Shown: positions 38,446-48,830 of the stretch, in pieces | Position numbering within the stretch: position 1 is the stretch's first letter | Layout: the number at the start of each line of letters is the position of its first letter | From: Smaragdicoccus niigatensis DSM 44881 = NBRC 103563 | Lineage (GTDB): Bacteria > Actinomycetota > Actinomycetes > Mycobacteriales > Mycobacteriaceae | DNA length: 64,000 nucleotides | Assembly (NCBI RefSeq): GCF_000380645.1 | Contig: NZ_AQXZ01000016.1 | Location: 62,001 to 126,000 of the forward strand | Direction of reading: 5' to 3' | Translations under genes and position numbers: made by a program | Notes under the pieces: generated by a model | The model's database searches: none | The model's input: the letters and a program-made list of their open reading frames with translations, nothing else | What the model was told of the DNA's origin: nothing

Positions 38446-39722
38446 TTGCTCTCCTCTGGCGAGTCGTCGAACAGGCCGAACCAACGGCCGGCGGTGTCCA
38501 TGTCCTTGTCACCGCGACCGGAGATGTTCACGATGATGATCGAATCCGGGCCGAGCTCCTGACCGAGCTTGAGCGCACCCGCGACCGCGTGCGCCGACTC
38601 GATCGCCGGAATGATGCCCTCGCGACGGCTCAGCAGTCGTAGCGCATCCATCGCCTCGGCATCGGTGATCGGTTCGTAGCGGGCACGCCCGGTGTCTTTG
38701 AGGTAGGCATGCTCAGGGCCGACGCCCGGATAGTCCAGACCAGCCGAGATCGAGTGCGATTCGATGGTCTGACCGTCTTCGTCCTGCAGCAGGTACGAGT
38801 ACGCACCCTGGAAGGCGCCCGGTGTACCACCGGTGAAGGTCGCCGCGTGCCGTCCCGTCTCCACGCCGTCACCCGCCGCTTCGTAGCCGACGAGCTTGAC
38901 CGACGGGTCGTCGATGAACGCGTGGAAGATGCCGATCGCGTTCGAACCGCCGCCGACGCATGCCGTGACGGCATCGGGCAGACGACCGGTCAGCGCGAGG
39001 CACTGCGCGCGCGCCTCGAGACCGATCACACGCTGCAGGTCGCGAACCATGAGCGGGAACGGGTGCGGACCGGCGGCCGTACCGAAGCAGTAATACGTGT
39101 TGTGCGCATTGGTGACCCAGTCGCGGAGAGCTTCGTTGATCGCATCCTTGAGCGTGCGCGATCCGGACTTCACCGCGATGACCTCGGCGCCAAGCAACCG
39201 CATGCGGGCGACGTTGAGCGCTTGGCGAGAGGTGTCGACCTCGCCCATGTAGATGATGCACTCGAGGTCGAGCAACGCGCAGGCGGTCGCCGTCGCGACC
39301 CCGTGCTGGCCGGCACCGGTCTCGGCGATGACGCGCGTCTTGCCCATGCGCTTGGCGAGCAGGGCCTGCCCCAGCACGTTGTTGATCTTGTGCGATCCCG
39401 TGTGGTTGAGGTCTTCGCGCTTGAGAAGCAGGCGCGCGCCACCGGCAAATTCGCTCATTCGCGTCGCCTCGTAGAGCGGCGAGGGACGACCGGTGTAGTC
39501 GCGCTGGAGACGGTCGAGTTCGTCGAGGAACGTGCGGTCGTTGCGGACCTTCTCGTATTCCGAGGTGACTTCCTCGATGACCGCCATCAGTGCTTCCGGC
39601 ACATGCCGTCCGCCATACACGCCGAAGTGGCCACCCATGTCAGGCTCGTGAGCGCTGTGGTGGGCGATCCCCTCGCTCGCCTTCGGCAGTCCGCTCCCCT
39701 TCTCGTCAAGGGTGTTGGGCAC
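38442..39722 (-). CDS. trpB: Tryptophan synthase beta subunit
   Basis: 426 residues from GTG. PLP lysine lies in [19 protein letters not shown] (about residue 105); [13 protein letters not shown] and the E-T-G-A-G-Q-H-G loop ([14 protein letters not shown]) are intact. The N-terminal 35 residues, [25 protein letters not shown], precede the usual core. Joins indole and serine to tryptophan. About 100 bases separate it from trpC upstream, with no strong hairpin. Confidence 0.98.
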   Translation of the reverse strand: MPNTLDEKGSGLPKASEGIAHHSAHEPDMGGHFGVYGGRHVPEALMAVIEEVTSEYEKVRNDRTFLDELDRLQRDYTGRPSPLYEATRMSEFAGGARLLLKREDLNHTGSHKINNVLGQALLAKRMGKTRVIAETGAGQHGVATATACALLDLECIIYMGEVDTSRQALNVARMRLLGAEVIAVKSGSRTLKDAINEALRDWVTNAHNTYYCFGTAAGPHPFPLMVRDLQRVIGLEARAQCLALTGRLPDAVTACVGGGSNAIGIFHAFIDDPSVKLVGYEAAGDGVETGRHAATFTGGTPGAFQGAYSYLLQDEDGQTIESHSISAGLDYPGVGPEHAYLKDTGRARYEPITDAEAMDALRLLSRREGIIPAIESAHAVAGALKLGQELGPDSIIIVNISGRGDKDMDTAGRWFGLFDDSPEESK

Positions 39723-39824
39723 GATCGGATCTCCTCCAAGTCAACGTCGGCGGCACATCGATCTGGTCGAAGCGCCGCCTGTGTTTGATTGCGACGAAGC
39801 GCCGCCGCTGTCTATCTGCCGTCG

Positions 39825-40637
39825 CTAGCGCGCCGGCTTTGGGCACGAAGGGTGTGCACCCGCCGTGACCAACTCAGCTACTGCAGCACGCGGATCGCCG
39901 CTTGTCACCAGACTTTCGCCGACGAGGACCGCATCTGCTCCTGCTCCAGCGTAAGCCAGCAGGTCAGCAGTGCCGCGAATGCCCGACTCGGCGATCTTGA
40001 TGACCGACGACGGCAGGCCCGGGGCGATCCGGGCAAAGACGTCCGGGTCGATGTCGAGCGTCTTGAGGTTACGGGCGTTCACGCCGATGACCTTGGCGCC
40101 AGCCTGCAGCGCCCGGTCCGCTTCCTCCTCGGTGTGGACCTCGACGAGCGCGGTCATGCCGAGCGATTCGGTGCGGTCCAGCAGAGACGCCAGAGCGTCC
40201 TGTTCGAGTGCGGCGACGATGAGCAGAATGACGTCTGCACCGTGAGCGCGGGCTTCGTGGATCTGGTACGGCCCGACGATGAAGTCCTTACGCAGGATCG
40301 GGACGTTCACCGCGGCACGCACCGCATCGAGGTCGTCCAGCGAACCGTTGAACCGGCGCTTCTCGGTCAGAACGCTGATGACGCGCGCGCCACCGGCTTC
40401 ATAGGCCATCGCCAACTCGGCCGGGCTCGGAATGTCGGCCAAGGCACCCTTGGAGGGGCTGGCCCGCTTCACCTCGGCGATGACACTGATGCCTTCACCA
40501 CTCAGTACTGCGAACGCATCGCGGGGCGCCGGTGCCGCCGCCGCAGCCGCTTTGATCGCACTGAAGTCGATCATCGCTTCGCGGGCCGCCACGTCAGCGC
40601 GAACGCCCTCGAGGATCGAATCGAGAACGGTGCTCAT
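39825..40637 (-). CDS. trpC: Indole-3-glycerol-phosphate synthase
   Basis: 270 residues, a single-domain TrpC. Barrel motifs: [16 protein letters not shown] (catalytic Lys), [34 protein letters not shown], and [28 protein letters not shown] and ESGIRGTAD. Converts the carboxyphenylamino-deoxyribulose phosphate to indole-3-glycerol phosphate. Its ATG overlaps the stop of the Trp-associated membrane protein gene upstream by 4 bases, so the trpE - membrane protein - trpC genes are translationally coupled. trpD and the TrpG subunit are not in the window. Confidence 0.97.
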   Translation of the reverse strand: MSTVLDSILEGVRADVAAREAMIDFSAIKAAAAAAPAPRDAFAVLSGEGISVIAEVKRASPSKGALADIPSPAELAMAYEAGGARVISVLTEKRRFNGSLDDLDAVRAAVNVPILRKDFIVGPYQIHEARAHGADVILLIVAALEQDALASLLDRTESLGMTALVEVHTEEEADRALQAGAKVIGVNARNLKTLDIDPDVFARIAPGLPSSVIKIAESGIRGTADLLAYAGAGADAVLVGESLVTSGDPRAAVAELVTAGAHPSCPKPAR

Positions 40638-41308
40638 CGTGGGCCACGTCCTTTCTCGGGTGGATTTCGATCAGAGTAATCGTCGTCACGCGATTGCCCG
40701 ACATCGGGTGCCTCGCCGTTTGCTGAATCCGCAGTCGGGTCGTCACCGGCGTCGAGAGCAGCCCAGATCGAGCGCTGCGAGTGGACATCGTCGTCGTACT
40801 CAGCGGAACGGTCGAAGCGGCTGGAGAGCCCGGCGTTCGGGTCGGGCTTGCGGGCCAGTAGAGCCCCGGCGACGAATATCGCGAGCGCTGCACCGAACGC
40901 CACGTAACCCGCCGGCGGCATCCAGTGGACGGCCGTGACCTGGGCGCGAGCCGGAAGATCCGCAATGCGCGCCGCGCGATCGGTCGACGAGCGCCCCATC
41001 AGGAGCACAATCGCCGGCACCGAGGCCCCGGCACCCACGAGCGCAAGGAGGCACCCGAGAATGCGACGGGACCAGCCGTTGAGCGCCAGCGCCGCACCGA
41101 TCGCGGCCAGCAGAACAACCGCGAGAACCGTTGGCGCGGCAGCCCATTGGTTTCCGTCAAGAAGCTTGGTGTGTGCACCACCGAGGCCGTCCGCGATGTC
41201 GAGTTCGACCCACGTCATCCGAGACGCGATCCAGGTCGCGATCGCCGCACCACCCAACAGGACGATGGGAATCCGTTGGTAGCGCGGTGGGGCGGGCTCG
41301 GTGCTCAT
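40634..41308 (-). CDS. Trp operon-associated membrane protein (TIGR02234-like)
   Basis: 224 residues from ATG 41308, overlapping the trpE stop by 4 bases. Four hydrophobic helices (around residues 15-32, 60-78, 85-105, 130-155), with the loop [11 protein letters not shown] between the first two outside. The C-terminal 70 residues are hydrophilic and acidic. Placed exactly between trpE and trpC, as Rv1610 is in mycobacteria; this family is named for its operon and has no proven role. A role in tryptophan or indole passage is only guessed from position. Confidence 0.88.
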   Translation of the reverse strand: MSTEPAPPRYQRIPIVLLGGAAIATWIASRMTWVELDIADGLGGAHTKLLDGNQWAAAPTVLAVVLLAAIGAALALNGWSRRILGCLLALVGAGASVPAIVLLMGRSSTDRAARIADLPARAQVTAVHWMPPAGYVAFGAALAIFVAGALLARKPDPNAGLSSRFDRSAEYDDDVHSQRSIWAALDAGDDPTADSANGEAPDVGQSRDDDYSDRNPPEKGRGPR

Positions 41309-42864
41309 TGCGAGTTCGCCTCGAAGGCACGCAGCGTCGTCGCGGCGGCAACGGCCCGCAGGACCGCCATCGCCTTGTTCACACACTCGGTGTCCTCGTA
41401 CTGCGGCTTGGAGTCGGCAACGACACCCGCGCCCGCCTGAATGAACGCCTTCTTGTCCTTCAGCAACGCCGTGCGAATGGTGATTGCGGTGTCGGCGTCG
41501 CCGGCGAAGTCGAGGTAGCCGACAATGCCGCCGTAGATCCCGCGCCGGGTCGGCTCGAGTTCGTCGATGAGTTCCATGGCGCGAACCTTCGGCGCTCCGG
41601 ACAGCGTTCCCGCCGGGAAACAGGCCGTCAGGGCATCGACAGCGCGCTTACCGGCCGCAAGCCGACCGGTGACGGTCGAAACCAGGTGCATGACGTGGCT
41701 GTAGCGCTCGACGCGGCGGTAGTTGCTCACCTTGACCGTGCCCGGCTCGCACACACGCCCCAGGTCGTTGCGGCCGAGGTCGACGAGCATCAGGTGCTCG
41801 GCGTTCTCCTTCTCGTCGGCAAGCAAGTCCTTCTCGAGGAGTTCGTCGTCCTCGAGGCTCGCTCCACGCCAGCGTGTGCCCGCGATCGGGTGAGTCGTGG
41901 CGACGCCCTCGTGCACCGTGACGAGCGACTCCGGGCTCGATCCGACGATCGAGAACGCGGTGCCACCGTCGAGGCCGGGGATCTGAAGCAGGTACATGTA
42001 CGGACTCGGGTTCGAGGCGCGAAGCATGCGATAGACGTCGATCGGGTCGCCGGTGTAATCCATCGTGAAGCGCTGCGACAGCACGACCTGGAACGCCTCG
42101 CCCGCCTCGATCTCCTCGACCAAGCGCTTGACGCCCGCACCGAATTCCTCGCTCGTGCGCTGACGCACGAAGTCCGGGGCCGGCTTGTCGAAAGTGGAGA
42201 CGGTCGACGGCGCGGGAGCGGCGAGAGCGGCGGTCATGCGGTCCAGGCGCGCGACCGCGTCGGCATACGCCGCGTCGACGCCTTCGTCGGTGCCGTTCCA
42301 GTTGACGGCGTTGGCGATGAGCGTGATCGCGCCTTCGTGGTGGTCAAACGCGGCGAGGTCGGTCGCGAGAAGCATGACCATCTCGGGAATCTGCAGGTCA
42401 TCGACCGCGTGCGACGGCAGGCGCTCGATGCGGCGCACCGCGTCGTAGCCCATGTAGCCGACCAATCCGCCGGTCAGCGGGGGCAGTCCGTGCATGCGCT
42501 CGGTCTGCAGGAGTTCAAGCGTGCGCTTGAGCGCTTCGAGCGGATTGCCACCGCTGGGCGCATCGGCGGGAACCGTGCCGATCCAGGCCGCTTCGCCGTC
42601 GACGACCGTCAGAGCCGACGGACTGCCCGCCCCGATGAACGACCACCTCGACCACGAACGCCCGTTCTCGGCAGACTCGAAGAGGAACGTTCCGGGCCCG
42701 CCGCCGGCGAGCTTTCGGTACGCCGACAGCGGAGACTCGGAGTCCGCGAGCACTTTCCGCGTGATGGGCACGACGCGGTGCAGCGCGGCGAGTTCACGGA
42801 ACTGCTCGAGCGTCGTCGTCGAAGAGGGGCTGGTTGCCGTCGCTGGTCCGGGCATAAAGACCAT
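41305..42864 (-). CDS. trpE: Anthranilate synthase component I
   Basis: 519 residues from ATG 42864 (second choice ATG 42855); no ribosome site is seen, so a leaderless message is possible. Feedback region [22 protein letters not shown] with the LLES-like tryptophan site, then chorismate-binding motifs [60 protein letters not shown] and [23 protein letters not shown] (E/D and G-A-P residues key). Makes anthranilate from chorismate and, with TrpG, glutamine. First gene of this trp run. Confidence 0.97.
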   Translation of the reverse strand: MVFMPGPATATSPSSTTTLEQFRELAALHRVVPITRKVLADSESPLSAYRKLAGGGPGTFLFESAENGRSWSRWSFIGAGSPSALTVVDGEAAWIGTVPADAPSGGNPLEALKRTLELLQTERMHGLPPLTGGLVGYMGYDAVRRIERLPSHAVDDLQIPEMVMLLATDLAAFDHHEGAITLIANAVNWNGTDEGVDAAYADAVARLDRMTAALAAPAPSTVSTFDKPAPDFVRQRTSEEFGAGVKRLVEEIEAGEAFQVVLSQRFTMDYTGDPIDVYRMLRASNPSPYMYLLQIPGLDGGTAFSIVGSSPESLVTVHEGVATTHPIAGTRWRGASLEDDELLEKDLLADEKENAEHLMLVDLGRNDLGRVCEPGTVKVSNYRRVERYSHVMHLVSTVTGRLAAGKRAVDALTACFPAGTLSGAPKVRAMELIDELEPTRRGIYGGIVGYLDFAGDADTAITIRTALLKDKKAFIQAGAGVVADSKPQYEDTECVNKAMAVLRAVAAATTLRAFEANSQ

Positions 42865-42925
42865 TGTGGCAGCCGGGGCGCAATGCTTCCCGCCGGGCAC
42901 CGTTCGGCGTGGCGAACAAGATCGT

Positions 42926-43810
42926 TTACAGCGAGAACTTCACCCCGGTCAGTTCTTCGGACGCCGTCCACAGCTTGCGCGCCATCTCAGTGTCCCGAGC
43001 GGCCTTCGATCGACCGACCAGCGTCGGCTTGCCGCGCAGCTCCATGAATCCGTCCGGACCGACGTAGCTGTCGCCGGGCAGATCCTGGCTGACCGCATAC
43101 AGGGTCGGCTGGGCGCCCGCTGTGTCGTCCTGGGCGAGGAGTCGGTTGCCGACGGCCAAGACGCCGTTGAAGAGGCGGTTGCCGGCGTGCGACTGCAGGT
43201 TGGTCGCGGCGTAGCCCGGGTGCGCACTCAACGAGCGGACCTTCGATCCGGCCGCTTCGAGTCGACGCTGAAGTTCGGACATGAAGAGCAGGTTCGCGAG
43301 CTTGGACTGGCTGTACGCGGCCCAACGCTCGTAGCTGCGCGTTTCCCAGTTCAGGTCGCTCAGGTCGATCTTGCCCTGGTGGTGTGCACCGGAGGCCACG
43401 GTGACGACGCGATCGGTGATGTGCGGCAGGAGCAGGTTGGTCAGCGCGAAGTGTCCGAGATGGTTCGTACCGAACTGCGTCTCGAAGCCGTCCTTCGTCG
43501 TGCCCTTGGGCGGCACCATGATGCCGGCGTTGTTGACGAGCACGTCGAGCTGGCCCGACCAGCCCTCGGCGAAGCGGTGGATCGATGCCTGATCGGCAAG
43601 GTCGAGTTCGCGCACCTCGGTGTCGCCGTCGATCGTCGCGGCGGCGGCTTCGCCCCGGGCCGTGTCGCGGACGGCGAGAACGACGTGCGCTCCGACGCGG
43701 GCAAGCTCACGCGCGGTGACGAGGCCGAGGCCGCTGTTCGCACCGGTGACGACGACAGTTCTGCCGTCGAAGGACTGAAGTTGGGCAGAGGACCAAGATG
43801 AGTTCGTCAT
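42926..43810 (-). CDS. Short-chain dehydrogenase/reductase
   Basis: 294 residues from ATG 43810. Rossmann [16 protein letters not shown] (about residues 19-34), NNAGIM, the catalytic Ser in [10 protein letters not shown] and Tyr/Lys in [14 protein letters not shown], plus HPGYAATN. It resembles the light-dependent protochlorophyllide reductase/retinol dehydrogenase-like classical SDRs common in actinobacteria; the substrate is unknown. Divergent from a TetR-family gene with an operator palindrome between, so it is the probable target of that regulator. Confidence 0.92.
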   Translation of the reverse strand: MTNSSWSSAQLQSFDGRTVVVTGANSGLGLVTARELARVGAHVVLAVRDTARGEAAAATIDGDTEVRELDLADQASIHRFAEGWSGQLDVLVNNAGIMVPPKGTTKDGFETQFGTNHLGHFALTNLLLPHITDRVVTVASGAHHQGKIDLSDLNWETRSYERWAAYSQSKLANLLFMSELQRRLEAAGSKVRSLSAHPGYAATNLQSHAGNRLFNGVLAVGNRLLAQDDTAGAQPTLYAVSQDLPGDSYVGPDGFMELRGKPTLVGRSKAARDTEMARKLWTASEELTGVKFSL

Positions 43811-43820
43811 GAAGCCCACA

Positions 43821-43853
43821 GTAGACACTGCCTACATTGTAGTCAATGTCTAC
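43821..43853. promoter_or_regulatory. TetR-type operator between SDR and TetR genes
   Basis: Two nested inverted repeats share one centre at base 43837: outer arms GTAGACA (43821-43827) and TGTCTAC (43847-43853), inner arms CTACA (43832-43836) and TGTAG (43838-43842). The four-base spacers between them are not complementary. The site covers the -35 region of the TetR gene (its -10 TATTCT lies at 43872-43877) and starts 11 bases from the SDR start codon, so it can control both genes. Confidence 0.75.
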
Positions 43854-43887
43854 ATTTGGGAATATTTCGGCTATTCTTTGCCACATC

Positions 43888-44484
43888 ATGACCATCACGC
43901 AGACGAGCTCCTACCACCACGGCGACTTGCGGGACGCGCTGCTCGCGCGCGCCGAGGAGACGTTGCGGACTTCTGGCGTGGGCACACTGTCACTGCGCCA
44001 GCTCGCCCGCGATGTCGGCGTCAGTCACGGGGCCCCGAGCCGGCACTTCCGCGACAAGCAGGCGCTGCTCGATGCGCTCGCGATGACCGGCTTCGAACGG
44101 CTCGGTGCCGTGTTGGGCGCTACCTGTACGGGATCGTTTGCCGAGCGTTTGACGTCGCTGGCGCGGGCCTATGTGCAGTTCGCCACACAGAATTCCGCGC
44201 TGCTCGAATTGATGTTCGCGCGCAAGCACAGCCCAACAGCCGGGGACGAGTTGCCCGCCGCGGCCGCGCAGGCGTTCGCGGCTCCCCTGGCCTTGATCCT
44301 CGAAGGTCAGCAGAGTGGAGAGGTGATCGCCGGCGATCCGGAAACGATCGGATTCACCGCCTTCGCCACGCTTCAGGGGCTGGCGACGTTTGTCAGCTCC
44401 GGATTCGTCCCAGTCGGTGACGTCGAGAATATGGTCGCCGACGTCGCGGCAAACATCATGAACGGGCTGCGGCCGCGCAGCTGA
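43888..44484 (+). CDS. TetR-family transcriptional regulator
   Basis: 198 residues from ATG 43888; TATTCT ten bases earlier suggests a near-leaderless message. N-terminal helix-turn-helix: YHHGDLRDALLARAEETL, then LSLRQLARDVGVSHGAPSRHFRDKQALLDAL with the recognition helix at SHGAPSRHF. The C-terminal ligand domain (residues 75-195) is of the TetR_C_33/WHG type (ARAYVQFATQNSALLELMFA). Likely represses itself and the divergent SDR through the palindrome at 43821-43853. The inducer is unknown. Its stop codon directly abuts that of hisI (TGATCA). Confidence 0.92.
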   Translation: MTITQTSSYHHGDLRDALLARAEETLRTSGVGTLSLRQLARDVGVSHGAPSRHFRDKQALLDALAMTGFERLGAVLGATCTGSFAERLTSLARAYVQFATQNSALLELMFARKHSPTAGDELPAAAAQAFAAPLALILEGQQSGEVIAGDPETIGFTAFATLQGLATFVSSGFVPVGDVENMVADVAANIMNGLRPRS

Positions 44485-44859
44485 TCATTCGGGCGCGAGA
44501 ATCTGATCCGAGTCGAAGCACGTGCGGGTCCCCGTGTGGCACGCCGGACCGACCTGGTCGACGATGACGAGCAAAGTATCGCCATCGCAGTCCAGCCGCA
44601 CTTCGTGCACGTACTGGGTGTGCCCGGACTCTTCGCCCTTGCGCCACAACTTGTTTCGCGAGCGGGAGAAGTACGTCGCCTGCCGCGTCTCCAGCGTGAT
44701 CGCGAGGGACTCGTCGTTCATCCAGGCGACCATGAGGACGTCGTTGGTCGCCTTGTCCACGGTCACGGCGCAGACGAGGCCGGCGTCATTGCGCTTGAGA
44801 CGGGTGGCGATCGACGGATCGAGCGCCGGAGCGGAGCCTGTGAAGCGACCATCCGACAC
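44485..44859 (-). CDS. hisI: Phosphoribosyl-AMP cyclohydrolase
   Basis: 124 residues from GTG. Single-domain His[43 protein letters not shown] and metal ligands in [28 protein letters not shown] (the D-C-D-G-D and C-H-T-G-x-x-x-C elements). Opens the purine ring of PR-AMP in histidine synthesis. Follows tesB2 by 3 bases in an operon; the rest of the his genes are elsewhere. The adjacency to trpE resembles mycobacteria (Rv1606-Rv1609). Confidence 0.96.
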   Translation of the reverse strand: MSDGRFTGSAPALDPSIATRLKRNDAGLVCAVTVDKATNDVLMVAWMNDESLAITLETRQATYFSRSRNKLWRKGEESGHTQYVHEVRLDCDGDTLLVIVDQVGPACHTGTRTCFDSDQILAPE

Positions 44860-44862
44860 TGT

Positions 44863-45690
44863 CTAAACCTCCACGTTCGGCTGGAAGTACCGGATGAGGC
44901 CTTCCTGCACGACAAATGCGACGAGCCGACCTTCGACATCGAAGATACGGCCCTGCGTGAGACCGCGGCCCATGTCGGCCGACGGTGACGACTGGTCGTA
45001 CAGCAGCCATTCGTTCGCCTTGAACGGGCGCAGGAACCACAGCGCGTGGTCGAGCGATGCGTTCTGAGTCGACTCCGGGTGAATGACCTTGGCCGCGCCG
45101 AGTAGCGTCATGTCACTCATGTAGGCCAGCGTCGACTGGTGGTAAACCTGCTGGTCCGGAAGTTGATACCGGTATCGGAACCACACCTGTTGCTGCGCGG
45201 CCCAACCATGCTGCTTGACGACGAGCTCCTCGGGGATGAGGCGGATGTCGAAGTCCGGCCATTCCCGGAGCAGCCACTTGCGCGCCTCCGGCAGGAACGT
45301 CTCGGGGTCGGGCAGATCCTCCGGCTTCGCCACGACGGGCATCACCGACTGATGCTCCGGGCCTCGATCCCCCACGTGGTACGACGCCTCCATCGTGAAG
45401 ATGGCCTTGCCGTCCTGGATACCGGTGACCCGGCGCGTGCTGAACGACCGACCCTCACGAATGCGGTCCACGAGGTAGACCGTCGCCTGAGTCGGATTGC
45501 CCGGTCGGAGGAAATAGGCGTGCAGCGAATGCACCGTGTACTTCGGGTCTACCGTTCGCGTCGCCGAGATGAGGGCCTGCCCCGCGACCTGTCCGCCAAA
45601 GGTGCGCGGCAACTGCGTCGGGACCACTGCACCCCGGAAGATGTCGGCTTCGAGCCGTTCGATCTTCAGGGCTTCTTCAAGCGATGCCAC
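44863..45690 (-). CDS. tesB: Acyl-CoA thioesterase II
   Basis: 275 residues from GTG. Double hotdog fold: LPRTFGGQVAGQALISATRTVDPKYTVHSLHAYFLRPGN (key: R-T-F-G-G-Q and H-x-x-H-x-Y-F), then later QNASLDHALWFLRPF and DQSSPSA with the active-site Asp, Gln/Ser and the D-H-x-x-W-F motif. Second TesB of the window; corresponds in setting to tesB2 (Rv2605c) near pdxS. Hydrolyses acyl-CoA thioesters. In mycobacteria pdxT follows this gene; here hisI does. Confidence 0.93.
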   Translation of the reverse strand: MASLEEALKIERLEADIFRGAVVPTQLPRTFGGQVAGQALISATRTVDPKYTVHSLHAYFLRPGNPTQATVYLVDRIREGRSFSTRRVTGIQDGKAIFTMEASYHVGDRGPEHQSVMPVVAKPEDLPDPETFLPEARKWLLREWPDFDIRLIPEELVVKQHGWAAQQQVWFRYRYQLPDQQVYHQSTLAYMSDMTLLGAAKVIHPESTQNASLDHALWFLRPFKANEWLLYDQSSPSADMGRGLTQGRIFDVEGRLVAFVVQEGLIRYFQPNVEV

Positions 45691-45771
45691 GAAACCTCTT
45701 CCCTCAGTAAGAGTGCAATATCGGAAGCGTACCTAAACGGCTTGTCAGTACACCCGGCTACGGTGCCGCTC

Positions 45772-46269
45772 ATGGACACCGAGACTCCTCTTATCCCGCT
45801 AGGCAAAGCGCGTGCCGAACTCTCCGAACTGTGCTCCCGAGTCGCCTATGGCGGCCAACGTGTCGTCATCACGCGACATGGGCGACCCTTGGTGGGGATC
45901 GTCCCGTTGGACGGCGGCCATATGGACCCGCCGGCTCAGACGTCGACCACGATCCACGCAACACTTGACGCAGTATGGAACGCCCTCACCGTCCGGCACC
46001 GGTGCACATGGTGGAAGGGCCTGAGCCTCGAAGCCTTCCGTGGCGGGTGGGTACGTGACGGACTATCCGACGATTTCGGCGAAGTCTTCGAGGTTGACCC
46101 AGGCGAACTCATCCGGACCAGATGGCCCGGCCAACGGGACGATGTCAACTTCACCTTCGTCACGCACAGCAATTCCGTCGACATCACCGTCTCGCACCGG
46201 ATGGATCCTGGCTTCTGGACGACGAAACTGGCGGACCTCAAGCGCTACTGCGAGGCCCAGCCAGGGTGA
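45772..46269 (+). CDS. Fusion of a Phd/YefM-type antitoxin domain with an SRPBCC (AHSA1-like) domain
   Basis: 165 residues from ATG 45772. Residues 3-50 (TPLIPLGKARAELSEL, then RVVITRHGRPLVGIVPLDGG) are a textbook Phd/YefM DNA-binding N-terminus. From residue 58 to the end (TIHATLDAVWNALTVRHRCTWW, a middle DFGEVFEVDPGELIRTRWPG, and WTTKLADLKRYCEAQPG) it follows the AHSA1/START-like hydrophobic-ligand fold. The usual toxin-binding tail of Phd is replaced by this domain and no toxin gene is adjacent, so it may be a ligand-responsive regulator rather than an antitoxin. Divergent from tesB2, convergent with pdxS, followed by the hairpin repeat. Confidence 0.85.
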   Translation: MDTETPLIPLGKARAELSELCSRVAYGGQRVVITRHGRPLVGIVPLDGGHMDPPAQTSTTIHATLDAVWNALTVRHRCTWWKGLSLEAFRGGWVRDGLSDDFGEVFEVDPGELIRTRWPGQRDDVNFTFVTHSNSVDITVSHRMDPGFWTTKLADLKRYCEAQPG

Positions 46270-46334
46270 AAGTCTCTCGCGGGGCGGCTTGTACAAAGGT
46301 CCAGTTTCGTACAAGCCGCCGTGCGGGAGACTTT
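46269..46334. repeat. Dispersed hairpin repeat, copy 1
   Basis: Long imperfect inverted repeat between two convergent genes: outer arms AAAGTCTC (46269-46276) and GAGACTTT (46327-46334), inner arms GGCGGCTTGTAC (46283-46294) and GTACAAGCCGCC (46309-46320), 14-base loop. Its reverse complement matches the copy at 62394-62450, including the shared 15-base word GGCTTGTACGAAACT. It may also act as a bidirectional terminator. Confidence 0.75.
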
Positions 46335-46347
46335 GCCCCCGGAACGC

Positions 46348-47244
46348 TTACCAGCCGCGCGTCGCGAGCCGGTGATCGACGGGCAGCTGCTCGACGTTGA
46401 TCCCGACCATCGCCTCGCCGAGACCGCGCGAAACCTTCGCGAGAACATCCGGGTCGTCGTAGAAGGTCGTGGCCTGGACGATCGCGGCCGCACGCTGCGC
46501 CGGATTGCCCGACTTGAAGATGCCCGAACCGACGAACACGCCCTCGGCACCGAGCTGCATCATCATGGCGGCGTCGGCCGGGGTTGCAATTCCACCGGCG
46601 GTGAACAGCACAACCGGGAGCTTGCCCGCGACGGCGACCTCGGCGACGAGTTCGTACGGAGCCTGCAGTTCCTTGGCGGCGACGTAGAGCTCGTCCTTCG
46701 ACAGGCCCTTCAGACGGCGGATCTCGCCGCCGATCTTGCGCATGTGGGTGGTGGCGTTGGAGACATCGCCGGTACCGGCTTCACCCTTCGACCGGATCAT
46801 CGCGGCGCCCTCGGTGATGCGGCGCAGAGCCTCCCCCAGGTTGGTCGCGCCGCAGACGAAGGGCACCGTGAAGCGCCACTTGTCGATGTGGTGCTCGTAG
46901 TCGGCCGGGGTCAGGACCTCGGACTCGTCGATGTAGTCGACGCCGAGACTCTGCAGGATCTGCGCTTCGACGAAATGGCCGATCCGCGCCTTCGCCATGA
47001 CCGGGATGCTGACGGCGCTGATGATGCCGTCGATCATGTCCGGGTCCGACATCCGGGAGACACCGCCCTCGGCGCGAATGTCGGCCGGGACGCGCTCGAG
47101 CGCCATGACGGCAACCGCGCCGGCGTCCTCGGCGATCTTCGCCTGGTCCGGTGTTACGACATCCATGATCACGCCACCCTTGAGCATTTCGGCCATACCG
47201 CGCTTGACGCGGGCGGTACCGGTGGTGGGCGATTCAACGGTCAC
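46348..47244 (-). CDS. pdxS: Pyridoxal 5'-phosphate synthase subunit PdxS
   Basis: 298 residues from GTG 47244, preceded by GAGGAG. Highly conserved: [45 protein letters not shown] (with catalytic Lys counterpart in [14 protein letters not shown]), [15 protein letters not shown] and [15 protein letters not shown], ending ATRGW. Lysines 90 and 158-region form covalent intermediates in PLP assembly from ribose 5-phosphate, glyceraldehyde 3-phosphate and ammonia. The glutaminase partner pdxT is not found next to it or anywhere in the window. Converges with the Phd-SRPBCC gene. Confidence 0.98.
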   Translation of the reverse strand: MTVESPTTGTARVKRGMAEMLKGGVIMDVVTPDQAKIAEDAGAVAVMALERVPADIRAEGGVSRMSDPDMIDGIISAVSIPVMAKARIGHFVEAQILQSLGVDYIDESEVLTPADYEHHIDKWRFTVPFVCGATNLGEALRRITEGAAMIRSKGEAGTGDVSNATTHMRKIGGEIRRLKGLSKDELYVAAKELQAPYELVAEVAVAGKLPVVLFTAGGIATPADAAMMMQLGAEGVFVGSGIFKSGNPAQRAAAIVQATTFYDDPDVLAKVSRGLGEAMVGINVEQLPVDHRLATRGW

Positions 47245-47369
47245 TGGTGTGGCTCCTCGAGAAGGTCTGACGACTACGTTCGCAACTTTACTCGCGCGGC
47301 CGAGACCCCCGAACTTCGGGACAAGATCATCACTATGGGTAAAGCTCAACTGAGAGGTGAGGAGGCCAC

Positions 47370-48830
47370 ATGAACGGGCTATTCCGGACGAAGTCAGTCG
47401 AGCAGTCGATTCTCGACACCGACGATCCCGACTCGAGACTGCGGAAAGAACTCACGGCGCTCGACCTGACGGTCTTCGGCGTGGCGGTCGTGATCGGTGC
47501 GGGAATCTTCACGTTGACCGCCCGGGTGGCGGGCAATCTGGCGGGCCCTGCGGTGTCCCTCGCCTTCGTGTTTGCCGCCGTGGCCTGCGCTCTCACCGCC
47601 GTGTGTTACGCCGAGTTCGCCTCGACGGTGCCCGTTGCCGGCAGCGCCTACACGTACTCGTATGCAACGTTCGGCGAGCTCGTGGCGTGGATCATCGGGT
47701 GGGACCTCGTGCTCGAATTCGCGCTCGGAACGTCGGTCGTCGCGAAGGGCTGGTCGCTGTATCTCGGCATGGTGACCGGCCTGGAATCCACAACGATCCA
47801 GCTCGGTAGCGTCGGATTCGACTGGGGCGCTGTCCTGCTCCTGCTGGTCCTCGCCGGAATTCTGATCATCGGAACCAAAATCTCCTCGCGGGTGTCCGCA
47901 GTGGCGGTTGCGATCAAACTCGGTGTCATCGCGCTCGTTATCGGCGTCGGAATCAGCTACTTCTCCGCCGACAACCTGAAACCGTTCATTCCGCCATCGC
48001 AGCCGTCGACGGGCGACACCGGGTGGCACCAGACGTTGTTCTCGGTCATCACCGGCGGCGGAAACACCGTGTTCGGTTGGTACGGCCTACTCGCGGCTTC
48101 GAGCCTCGTGTTCTTCGCGTTCATCGGGTTCGACGTCGTCGCGACGGCTGCCGAGGAGACGCGCAACCCGCAGAAGGACGTCCCGCGCGGCATTCTCGGA
48201 TCCCTTGCGATCGTCACCGTGCTGTACGTCGCGGTCGCACTGGTCCTGACCGGAATGGTGCACTACACCGACCTCGCCGGCGACAGCTCGACGCTGGCGA
48301 CGGCCTTCGCGCAGCACGGTGCGACCTGGACGAAGAACATCATCTCGATCGGCGCCCTGGCCGGACTCACGACCGTGGTCATGGTTCTGTTCCTTGGTCA
48401 GACGCGCGTCATCTTCGCCATGTCGCGCGACGGTCTGCTCCCCCGTCCGCTCGCGCACACCGGTTCGCGCGGCACGCCCGCCCGGATCACGGTGATCGTG
48501 GGTCTGTTCTGCATCGTCCTCGCGGGGTTCGTCAACATCGGCGCCCTCGAAGAGATGGTCAACATCGGCACGTTGTTCGCGTTCATGCTGGTCTCGATGG
48601 GCGTCGTCATCCTGCGGCGAACGCGCCCGGACCTGCCGCGCGGCTTCCGGACCCCGTTGGTTCCCCTCATCCCGATCCTCGCCGTGCTCGCCTGCATCTG
48701 GTTGATGGTCAACCTGTCCGTCGGCACATGGATCCGGTTCATCGTCTGGATGCTCATCGGCCTGGTCGTCTATTTCGGGTACAGCCGCTCGCACTCGTTG
48801 CTGGGGCGGCGGACCGCGGCTGCGGACTAG
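47370..48830 (+). CDS. Amino acid permease (APC superfamily, CAT-like)
   Basis: 486 residues from ATG 47370 with AGGAGG close before it. Twelve or more membrane helices; APC marks include [40 protein letters not shown], (the G-A-G-I-F and G-P-A-V-S residues), [50 protein letters not shown] and [10 protein letters not shown]. The FGFDVV-E-E-xxxPxxxxPxGI layout is typical of cationic or general amino-acid transporters (CAT family, e.g. YfnA). Its exact substrate is open. Convergent overlap of 4 bases with the NUDIX gene. Confidence 0.94.
   Translation: MNGLFRTKSVEQSILDTDDPDSRLRKELTALDLTVFGVAVVIGAGIFTLTARVAGNLAGPAVSLAFVFAAVACALTAVCYAEFASTVPVAGSAYTYSYATFGELVAWIIGWDLVLEFALGTSVVAKGWSLYLGMVTGLESTTIQLGSVGFDWGAVLLLLVLAGILIIGTKISSRVSAVAVAIKLGVIALVIGVGISYFSADNLKPFIPPSQPSTGDTGWHQTLFSVITGGGNTVFGWYGLLAASSLVFFAFIGFDVVATAAEETRNPQKDVPRGILGSLAIVTVLYVAVALVLTGMVHYTDLAGDSSTLATAFAQHGATWTKNIISIGALAGLTTVVMVLFLGQTRVIFAMSRDGLLPRPLAHTGSRGTPARITVIVGLFCIVLAGFVNIGALEEMVNIGTLFAFMLVSMGVVILRRTRPDLPRGFRTPLVPLIPILAVLACIWLMVNLSVGTWIRFIVWMLIGLVVYFGYSRSHSLLGRRTAAAD

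Noticed and set aside
45772-46269. Classical toxin-antitoxin locus
   Set aside because: No toxin-sized gene (PIN, RelE, YoeB) lies on either side; neighbours are tesB2 and pdxS.
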